DNA of 64,000 nt from Zobellella taiwanensis. GTDB lineage: Bacteria > Pseudomonadota > Gammaproteobacteria > Enterobacterales > Aeromonadaceae. The DNA lies in contig NZ_PXYH01000008.1 in the NCBI RefSeq assembly GCF_003012795.1, forward strand, positions 1 through 64,000, written 5' to 3'. A program made the translations under genes and the position numbers. Below the pieces are notes generated by a model that was not told the DNA's origin, did no database searches, and saw only the letters and a program-made list of their open reading frames with translations. Shown here one piece after another: positions 58,023-64,000 of this stretch; position 1 is the first letter of the stretch, and every line of letters starts with the position of its first letter.

Positions 58023-58648
58023 GCGTACTGGGTCAGGTTCTGCGCAGCCTGCAGGACAGCGGCCGGGGCAGCCTGGATCCGGACAGGGTCTGCGTCCAGT
58101 TGCTGCGCGACTGCCGCCATGCGGAGCAGCACATGCTGGGGCTGGAGCGCCAGTGCCGGCAGTTGAAGGCCGAATTCGAGCGCCTAAACGCCCGCCAGGC
58201 ACCGCTGGCGCGACGGCTGGCCGGGCTGGAGCAGGCCACCCTGGCGGCCCTTGGCCGAGGGGAAGAGCAGCAGGCCCGGCGGCTCGCCACCGAGGTGGCC
58301 GCCGCCGAAGACGAGCAGGACGCCGTCCGCCAGCGCCTCGAACGCCTGGGCCGGCGGCTGCGCTACTACCAGGATCGCTGGCTGGGTGCCGAGCGCCATT
58401 ACCACGATCTGTGCCGCCAGCTGGCCATGGCCAAAACCACCGCCTGCGTACGCAAGACCATGGCCGCCATCCGCCACCATCCGCAGGTGACCCTGGTCAA
58501 CGCTAAGCAGGCCCTGGCCGATATCCGCGCCCGGGAACAACAAAAGGACAGAGACCCTGAACCCGACGACAGTCCCCAGGCGCTGTGCCCCCACAGCGCC
58601 GACCAGGTGCTGGCCCGGCTGCAGCGGCAATTGGGAGGCCGGCCGTGA
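58019..58648 (+). CDS. PspA/IM30-like coiled-coil protein (YjfJ-like)
   Basis: A 209-aa protein predicted to be a long helical coiled coil from about residue 25 to 160, in the pattern of PspA/IM30 membrane-stress proteins (ESCRT-III-like fold). It has no signal peptide or membrane helix. Identification rests on the helical heptad pattern, size and the DUF2170 neighbour; the sequence itself is rich in Arg and Gln and divergent. It overlaps both neighbours. Confidence 0.65.
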   Translation: MSVLGQVLRSLQDSGRGSLDPDRVCVQLLRDCRHAEQHMLGLERQCRQLKAEFERLNARQAPLARRLAGLEQATLAALGRGEEQQARRLATEVAAAEDEQDAVRQRLERLGRRLRYYQDRWLGAERHYHDLCRQLAMAKTTACVRKTMAAIRHHPQVTLVNAKQALADIRAREQQKDRDPEPDDSPQALCPHSADQVLARLQRQLGGRP

Positions 58649-58980
58649 CCCAGCGCAAGATACCGGAAAAATGGCAGAGTTCGGTGCGCGCCGCCAAGGC
58701 GGTGCAGGTGGCCTTCGACATGGACGAAAGGCTGCAGTACCAGATCCGTCGGGAAGCGCTGGACAACGGCCTGAGCCCCTCGGATCAGATCCGCCATATC
58801 CTGACCCTGCCCACCGCCGCCAAACCCAAGCGCCCCCGGCTGACGGTGTCGCTCAGCCCCGAGGACTACGCCTACCTGGCCGAGCGCTACGGCCTTGAGC
58901 CCGGGCAGCAGCTGGAAATCAAGCACAGGGTAATGGATGAGCTGCTGGCCTACAGCCGCCAGCAGCTCGATGAAGGCTAG
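58645..58980 (+). CDS. small conserved hypothetical protein, ribbon-helix-helix-like
   Basis: A 111-aa basic protein not recognised by name. Residues about 18-52 (AVQVAFDMDERLQYQIRREA... SPSDQIRHIL) look like a beta-strand followed by two helices, as in ribbon-helix-helix DNA-binding domains. A second similar block LTVSLSPEDYAYLAERYGLE follows. The GTG at 58645 overlaps the previous stop (GTGA) behind GGGAGG. Possibly the regulator of the DUF2170-PspA operon; this is a guess from context. Confidence 0.6.
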   Translation: MTQRKIPEKWQSSVRAAKAVQVAFDMDERLQYQIRREALDNGLSPSDQIRHILTLPTAAKPKRPRLTVSLSPEDYAYLAERYGLEPGQQLEIKHRVMDELLAYSRQQLDEG

Positions 58981-58983
58981 GCC

Positions 58984-60495
58984 TCAGCGCCAGTAGGGCT
59001 CCAGCTGCAACCCCTGGAGGCGGGACTGCTCCAGCGCCTCCAGCAGGAAGTCCTGCTTGCGCGCCAGCCACTGCGCCAGCTCTTCCCGTTCCTCGGGTTC
59101 CAGCCTGTCGCCGATATCCGCCAGGGGCGACAGCATGTCCAGATCCTCGATGCCGCGCAGTATGTCCAGCCAGGGCATGCGGAACCCCACCAGGCCGGCG
59201 TCCGGATACAGGGCGCTGAAGCACAGTCCCACCATCAGGTTGCGCCTGAGCTTGCCCTTCTGCTGGATGTACTGCTCGCCGTCCAGGCGCGCCTCGCCGA
59301 GGGCGCTGTGGCGCAGGGTATGCCAGCTGTCCTCCAGCAGCTCCCGGGCCAGGTCGGCCACCGGCGCCGCCAGCAGTGCCTGTTGCTCCCGGCCAAGTCC
59401 CGCCCGCCAATCCTGGCGATACAGCCAGTGCGTCAGGCCCAGCACCAGCCGGCCGTAGCGCGGACTGTGCAGCAGTTCATGGAGGGCCTGCTCGCCGGGC
59501 AACCGCTCCTGTAGTTGCGCCAGCTCGCGCAGCAGTGCCTTCTGGCAGTCGAGGCGGCGCAGGTAATGGCCACGGTCGACGGTGAGGTGAGCCAGCATCT
59601 GGGCCCGGTCGAGCCAGGACAATTGCTGTTGCAGCCACAGCAGATCGTCGATCCAGCCGCTGTTGACCCGGTGCGATACCCGCTCCCCGAACATCAACAG
59701 GATCTGGTGCACCAGCGACACTCCCTCCCGCAGTTGCACCAGCCAGTCGGTGCCGGGCCCGGCCAGCCAGCCTTCCTCATGGTGCTGCCAGTGGGACAGG
59801 GCCAGGTGCAGCAGGGATATCATCGCCTGCTCGCAGGACTCGCCGGGCTCGAGCGCCACCGGCTCCAGCGCGCGCAGCCGCGGCATGGGACTCAGGCCCG
59901 CCAGCCGGTAACCGCGCTGGGCCTTGGACACGGCCCCCAACCGCAGGCCGCCCTGCTTCACCAGGGTCTCGGCCAACTCGAACAGGGCCGAGGCATCGCC
60001 GCGCACCAGTTCGAGTTCCAGCTCGCGGATGGGCTCGCGCCGCTCCCCCGCCTGCACCTCGCCACTGTCCAGGGCCAGCTCGATCTCGGCGTCATCCAGC
60101 GCCAGCAGCCAGCGATGGCGGACAAAGTCGGTGCAGAACAGGGGCTGCAACCCCTGCTGCAGGCTGTCGATGTCGGTACCGGCGGGCCACAGCCGGGCCG
60201 GAAAACGGGACAGGTCGGGGTTGTGCACCTCCAGGGCCACATTGTATTCGGGTCGCTGGTGCAGGCCGCCGACCTGGCTGCCCGCCAGCTTGATGGTCTG
60301 CTCCAGCCGGCCGTTGCGGCTGCGGATGCGCAACCCCGCCTTCATCCGGCGCAGGGCGAGATCGGCGGTGTCGAAGTAGGTATTGGCCAGGTGCTGCTGG
60401 TCGTGCTGGAGGATTTGGTAAGATTGCAACAGTTCGGGCAGGCTGTCGGTGATATCGCGTGAGACAAGAAACTTGATCTCTATTTCTGTATCCAT
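58984..60495 (-). CDS. ygiF: CYTH-CHAD inorganic triphosphatase
   Basis: A 503-aa protein with an N-terminal CYTH triphosphate-tunnel domain (signature EIEIKF, ExExK) and a C-terminal His-rich helical CHAD domain that binds polyphosphate. YgiF of E. coli hydrolyses inorganic triphosphate. E. coli has ygiF beside glnE; here the DUF2170 trio lies between them. It is convergent with the preceding operon with 3 bp between stop codons. Confidence 0.9.
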   Translation of the reverse strand: MDTEIEIKFLVSRDITDSLPELLQSYQILQHDQQHLANTYFDTADLALRRMKAGLRIRSRNGRLEQTIKLAGSQVGGLHQRPEYNVALEVHNPDLSRFPARLWPAGTDIDSLQQGLQPLFCTDFVRHRWLLALDDAEIELALDSGEVQAGERREPIRELELELVRGDASALFELAETLVKQGGLRLGAVSKAQRGYRLAGLSPMPRLRALEPVALEPGESCEQAMISLLHLALSHWQHHEEGWLAGPGTDWLVQLREGVSLVHQILLMFGERVSHRVNSGWIDDLLWLQQQLSWLDRAQMLAHLTVDRGHYLRRLDCQKALLRELAQLQERLPGEQALHELLHSPRYGRLVLGLTHWLYRQDWRAGLGREQQALLAAPVADLARELLEDSWHTLRHSALGEARLDGEQYIQQKGKLRRNLMVGLCFSALYPDAGLVGFRMPWLDILRGIEDLDMLSPLADIGDRLEPEEREELAQWLARKQDFLLEALEQSRLQGLQLEPYWR

Positions 60496-60662
60496 AAGGG
60501 TGTCCGGAAAACCAACCTTTTGATTTAAGAGTAAAAGCAGAAGCCACTAGCAGAGCAGCATGACGGTTTTATGAAAAATGCTGTTTTCTTGCCTTTGTAG
60601 TTAAGTTACCATTCGCGCCACATTGACGTATCGAGTGTTTTTTCACCGACACAGGGTTGGCT

Positions 60663-61343
60663 ATGCCAGTAAATACTATTTTGGGACTCTTTGCCAAGTC
60701 CCCCATCAAGCCCTTGCAGAAGCATGTGATGAAAGTCCATGAGGCTGCGCAGCAGTTGGTTCCCTTCTTCGACGCCATGTGGGAGCAGGACTGGGAAAAG
60801 GCCGAGCAGATCCAGCGCCGCATTTCCCAGCTCGAACGGGAAGCCGACGCCCTGAAGCGGGAAATCCGCCTCAAACTCCCCCGCGGCCTGTTCATGCCGG
60901 TCGAACGCACCGACATGCTCGAACTGCTGACCCAGCAGGACAAGATTGCCAACAAGGCAAAAGATATCTCCGGCCGCATCGTGGGCCGCCAGATGGAAAT
61001 TCCGCTGCAGCTCAAATCCGCCTTTATGGATTACCTCAACCGCTGCATCGACGCCACCGCCCAGGCGGCCAAGGCCATCGACGAACTCGACGAACTGCTG
61101 GAAACCGGCTTCAAGGGCCGGGAAATGGATCTGGTCACCGACATGATCCACCAGCTCGATCTCATCGAAGACGACACCGACGTCATGCAGGCCAAGCTGC
61201 GCAAGCAACTGCAGGCGATCGAGGACGGCTACAATCCCATCGACGTCATGTTCCTTTACAAGATCCTTGAGTGGGTCGGCGACCTGGCAGATCAGGCCGA
61301 GCGGGTAGGTTCCCGCCTGGAGCTGATGCTGTCCCGTTCCTGA
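60663..61343 (+). CDS. PhoU-like DUF47 protein, Pit accessory
   Basis: A 226-aa all-helical PhoU-like protein (TIGR00153/DUF47), typically encoded just upstream of a Pit phosphate transporter and thought to modulate it. Motifs: QLEREADALKREIR, LLTQQDKIANKAKDISGR, YKILEWVGDLADQAERV. ATG 60663 is preferred over TTG 60657. A 21-bp gap separates it from pit. Confidence 0.9.
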   Translation: MPVNTILGLFAKSPIKPLQKHVMKVHEAAQQLVPFFDAMWEQDWEKAEQIQRRISQLEREADALKREIRLKLPRGLFMPVERTDMLELLTQQDKIANKAKDISGRIVGRQMEIPLQLKSAFMDYLNRCIDATAQAAKAIDELDELLETGFKGREMDLVTDMIHQLDLIEDDTDVMQAKLRKQLQAIEDGYNPIDVMFLYKILEWVGDLADQAERVGSRLELMLSRS

Positions 61344-61364
61344 GCGAAACAACAAGGTATATAA

Positions 61365-62630
61365 ATGGATATCATCGCTAACTACGGCACCACGCTGATC
61401 CTGGTTGCCGCCGTGTTCGGCTTCTTTATGGCCTGGGGCATCGGCGCCAATGACGTGGCCAATGCCATGGGCACCTCGGTGGGTACCCGTTCGCTGACCA
61501 TCAAACAGGCGATCATCATCGCCATGATCTTCGAGTTCGCCGGTGCCTACCTGGCCGGCGGCGAGGTCACCTCCACCATCCGCAGCGGCATCATCGACTC
61601 CGCGGCCTTCGCCGATACCCCCGATCAGCTGGTGTTCGGCATGATCGCCTCCCTGCTGGCCGCCGGTACCTGGCTGTTGCTGGCCTCCTACTTCGGCTGG
61701 CCGGTGTCCACCACCCACTCCATCATCGGCGCCATCGTCGGCTTTGCCCTGGTGTCGCTCGGCGCCGAGGCGGTGCACTGGGGCAAACTGGGCGGCGTGG
61801 TCGGCTCCTGGATAGTGACCCCGGCCCTGTCCGGCCTGCTCGCCTACTTCACCTTTATCAGTGTGCAGCGCCTGATCTTCAATGCCGACAGCCCGCTGAC
61901 CGCGGCCAAGAAGTACGTGCCCGTCTACATCTTTTTCACCGTCATGGTGATTTGCCTGGTCACCCTGAAGAAGGGCCTGAGCCATGTTGGCCTGGACATG
62001 ACCAACGTCCAGAGCTGGGGCCTGTCGGTGGCCGTTTCCCTGGTCAGCGCCGTGATCAGCGCCTTCTACATCAAGCGCCAGCAGTACAACCCCCTGGACG
62101 ACAAGGACATGCATTTCTCCAACGTGGAGAAAGTGTTCGGTATCCTGATGGTGGTCACCGCCTGCGCCATGGCCTTTGCCCACGGCTCCAACGACGTGGC
62201 CAACGCCATAGGTCCGCTGTCTGCCGTGGTGGGGGTGGTGGAAAGCGCCGGCCAGATCGCCTCCCAGTCGAGCATCGCCTGGTGGATACTGCCGCTCGGC
62301 GGCATCGGCATCGTTATCGGCCTGGCCTCCCTGGGCCACAAGGTAATGGCCACCGTGGGCACCGGCATTACCCACCTGACGCCCAGCCGCGGCTTTGCCG
62401 CCCAGCTGGCCACCGCTGCGACAGTGGTGATCGCGTCCGGCACCGGCCTGCCCATCTCCACCACCCAGACCCTGGTGGGCGCGGTGATGGGGGTCGGCCT
62501 GGCCCGGGGCATCGCCGCCCTCAATCTCAATGTGCTGCGCAACATAGTGGTGTCCTGGATTGTCACCCTGCCCGCCGGGGCCATCCTGGCCATTGTATTC
62601 TTCTACATCATCCAGTGGATGTTCACCTGA
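61365..62630 (+). CDS. pitA: low-affinity inorganic phosphate transporter Pit
   Basis: A 421-aa inner-membrane permease importing metal-phosphate with protons. It has the two inverted family signatures GANDVANAMGT (near residue 27) and GSNDVANAIGP (near residue 280), and GWPVSTTHSIIGAIVGFAL / GLPISTTQTLVGAVMGVG. Shorter than E. coli PitA because the large cytoplasmic loop is reduced. Co-transcribed with the PhoU-like gene. Confidence 0.93.
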   Translation: MDIIANYGTTLILVAAVFGFFMAWGIGANDVANAMGTSVGTRSLTIKQAIIIAMIFEFAGAYLAGGEVTSTIRSGIIDSAAFADTPDQLVFGMIASLLAAGTWLLLASYFGWPVSTTHSIIGAIVGFALVSLGAEAVHWGKLGGVVGSWIVTPALSGLLAYFTFISVQRLIFNADSPLTAAKKYVPVYIFFTVMVICLVTLKKGLSHVGLDMTNVQSWGLSVAVSLVSAVISAFYIKRQQYNPLDDKDMHFSNVEKVFGILMVVTACAMAFAHGSNDVANAIGPLSAVVGVVESAGQIASQSSIAWWILPLGGIGIVIGLASLGHKVMATVGTGITHLTPSRGFAAQLATAATVVIASGTGLPISTTQTLVGAVMGVGLARGIAALNLNVLRNIVVSWIVTLPAGAILAIVFFYIIQWMFT

Positions 62631-62635
62631 TCGAC

Positions 62636-62662
62636 GGGGGCCTGCGGGCCCCCTTGTTCTTG
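62636..62662 (+). terminator. intrinsic terminator after pit
   Basis: GGGGGCC/GGCCCCC stem around a short loop, then TTGTTCTTG, 6 bp after the pit stop codon. Confidence 0.75.
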
Positions 62663-62719
62663 TCCTTCCCCGCCGCGCCGATTACCATGGCTCCATCAAC
62701 GAGAGTGAAGGAATCCCAA

Positions 62720-63337
62720 GTGAAATCGAAACTGCTCCTGGTGCTGTTGTGCAGCCTGCCCTGGCATGGCCATGCTCTGGCCGCCACCCGTTATGTTTCC
62801 GATAACGTTTATGCCTACCTCCATGCCGGACCCAGCAATCAGTACCGCATCCTCGGCTCCATCAACGCCGGCGAGCCGGTGGAGTACCTGGACCGCAACG
62901 CCGACAGCCAATATGTACAGATCCGCGACGGCGAAGGACGTACCGGCTGGATCGAAGGCCAGTTCCTGCAATCCGAAGAAAGCTTCCGCGTCCGCCTGCC
63001 GGCCCTGACCCAGGAGTTGGAGCAGGCGCGACAGCTGCTGGCCGACGCCGACCAGCGCCATGCCGACGACGTGGCCGACAAGGTGCGCCAGATCGACAGC
63101 CAGCAGCAGGAACTGGATCGGCTGAACGCACAGCTGGACGAGCTGAGCCGGAGCCATGAGCGGATTGCCGCCGAAAACCGCCGCCTGTCCGGCCTGATGG
63201 ACGACAAGGAGCATCAGATGCGCCTGGACTGGCTGGTCAACGGCGGCCTGGTGGCCGGCATCGGCGCCCTGGTCGGATTTTTGCTGCCGCTGATACCGCT
63301 GCGTCGCCGCCGCCGCCAGGATCGCTGGATGAACTGA
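62720..63337 (+). CDS. ygiM: SH3-domain membrane-anchored protein YgiM-like
   Basis: A 205-aa TIGR04211 protein: signal peptide (about 1-20), a periplasmic bacterial SH3 domain (RYVSDNVYAYLHAGPSNQYR... GWIEGQFLQ), a coiled coil (about 95-165) and a C-terminal transmembrane anchor ending in RRRRRQDRWMN. Function is unknown; peptidoglycan or stress-related roles are suspected. The GTG at 62720 follows AAGGA; an ATG at 62687 in frame would blur the signal peptide. Confidence 0.87.
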   Translation: MKSKLLLVLLCSLPWHGHALAATRYVSDNVYAYLHAGPSNQYRILGSINAGEPVEYLDRNADSQYVQIRDGEGRTGWIEGQFLQSEESFRVRLPALTQELEQARQLLADADQRHADDVADKVRQIDSQQQELDRLNAQLDELSRSHERIAAENRRLSGLMDDKEHQMRLDWLVNGGLVAGIGALVGFLLPLIPLRRRRRQDRWMN

Positions 63338-63359
63338 CTGCCAGGATACCCGCTCCCCC

Positions 63360-63383
63360 AAGCGCCCCGGTGGCGCTTTTTTG
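63360..63383 (+). terminator. intrinsic terminator after ygiM
   Basis: AAGCGCC/GGCGCTT stem, 5-nt loop, followed by TTTTTG. Confidence 0.88.
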
Positions 63384-63506
63384 TTACCCCTGACTTACCT
63401 TCCCCGGGCTCGGCTATCTTTAACAGGCACACAGGGCATCCCCCCGGCCACAGGATGCCCGCGGTCAAGGAGCCGCCGTCCCGGCTCCCATTCAGGAAGT
63501 GTCGCC

Positions 63507-64000
63507 ATGTTCAATGCCGCCACCGTCTTCGCTCCCGGTTACGCCCCCCGCGACCTGCCGGCCCTGCGCCGGGACATTACCCGCAACTATGTGGTCGATG
63601 AAAACGGCTACCTGGCCAGCCTGCTGGAACAGGTGCCGGCCGACGCCCAGACCCTGGCCCGCATCACCGACCAGGCCCGCCGCCTGGTGACCCAGGTGCG
63701 GGCGGAAAGCGACGGCGGCGATGGCATCGACGCCTTCCTGCAGCAATACAGCCTGGACACCCAGGAGGGCATTATCCTGATGTGCCTGGCCGAGGCGCTG
63801 CTGCGCATCCCCGACAGCCATACCGCCGACGAACTGATCAAGGACAAGCTGTCCGGCGCCGACTGGGCCAGACACTTCCGCCAGAGCGATTCCACCCTGG
63901 TCAACGCCTCCACCTGGGGCCTGATGCTGACCGGCAAGATAGTGCGCATGGACAAAAAGCTCGACGGCAACCCGGCCAATGTGCTCAATCGCATGATCAA
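63507..64000 (+). CDS. putA: PutA proline dehydrogenase / glutamate-semialdehyde dehydrogenase (5' part)
   Basis: A partial gene: 164 codons from ATG 63507 to the window end without a stop. The visible part matches the N-terminal helical region of Vibrio-type PutA (YSLDTQEGIILMCLAEALLRIPD, LIKDKLSGADW, NASTWGLMLTGKIV), leading into the FAD-binding proline dehydrogenase barrel. There is no N-terminal ribbon-helix-helix domain, so this PutA would be a catalytic enzyme, not an autorepressor. AGGAAG lies upstream. Confidence 0.92.
   Translation, partial: MFNAATVFAPGYAPRDLPALRRDITRNYVVDENGYLASLLEQVPADAQTLARITDQARRLVTQVRAESDGGDGIDAFLQQYSLDTQEGIILMCLAEALLRIPDSHTADELIKDKLSGADWARHFRQSDSTLVNASTWGLMLTGKIVRMDKKLDGNPANVLNRMI

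Overview
The window is a GC-rich chromosomal segment of a gammaproteobacterium. Its gene orders (pilT-pilU, yggS-proC-yggT-yggU-rdgB-hemW, zapD-yacG-mutT, tolC/nudF-yqiB-cpdA-yqiA-parE-parC, ygiF/glnE/hldE, PhoU-like-pit-ygiM) and its protein sequences point to the Aeromonadales, perhaps near Oceanimonas, Oceanisphaera or Zobellella. The genus is an inference; there is no rRNA gene here to settle it.

Layout. (1) 1-9.2 kb is housekeeping: the apparent 5' end of a group IIC-like intron directly behind the yaaA terminator, then yaaA, the twitching-motility ATPases pilU/pilT, the PLP-homeostasis/proline run yggS-proC-yggT-yggU, then DUF4426, rdgB, hemW, zapD, yacG and mutT. (2) 9.5-25.5 kb is an accessory catabolic region: a Cache chemoreceptor, a FadR-type GntR repressor, and a divergent 12-gene cluster. 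The cluster holds a PdxA-like dehydrogenase, an acid-sugar dehydratase, an AraD1-type FAH protein, three TRAP binding proteins served by one DctQM pair, two COG3618 lactonase-like hydrolases, a beta-propeller protein and a 2-oxoglutarate-semialdehyde dehydrogenase. Its middle (about 14.8-23.85 kb) is clearly lower in GC than its ends. The enzymes fit lactone -> aldonate -> 2-keto-3-deoxy acid -> 2-oxoglutarate semialdehyde -> 2-oxoglutarate, a Weimberg-like route. The actual substrate is not evident. (3) 25.5-34 kb: parC/parE, then yqiA-cpdA-yqiB-nudF, divergent from tolC, with a heptad-repeat region beside yqiA and a perfect palindrome in the nudF/tolC gap. (4) 34-41.2 kb: a tripartite tricarboxylate transporter (tctCBA plus an AbrB-family protein) facing a two-component system and a third, periplasmic, binding protein.

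(5) 41.3-51.5 kb is a nitrate/nitrite assimilation regulon: nasA, nrtABC with cobA (siroheme supply), and nirBD. Each of the three transcription units is preceded by a sigma-54-type -24/-12 element and an NtrC-like dyad 50-75 bp upstream of it; two also have an IHF-like site between. This is the clearest regulatory architecture in the window. (6) 51.6-64 kb: hldE/lpxL, glnE, ygiF, a DUF2170/PspA-like/small-protein operon, PhoU-like-pit phosphate transport, ygiM and the start of putA.

The most unusual item is at 54.13-54.59 kb: a 23S-intervening-sequence-type four-helix-bundle gene lodged between the convergent lpxL and glnE genes. It is bracketed by inverted, telomere-like GGGACTR heptad arrays that have G-quadruplex potential, supply the gene's ribosome-binding site and overlap the glnE stop codon. 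A related (GGAAGCY)-type heptad region lies at 29.7-30.0 kb. No tRNA, rRNA or CRISPR array was seen.
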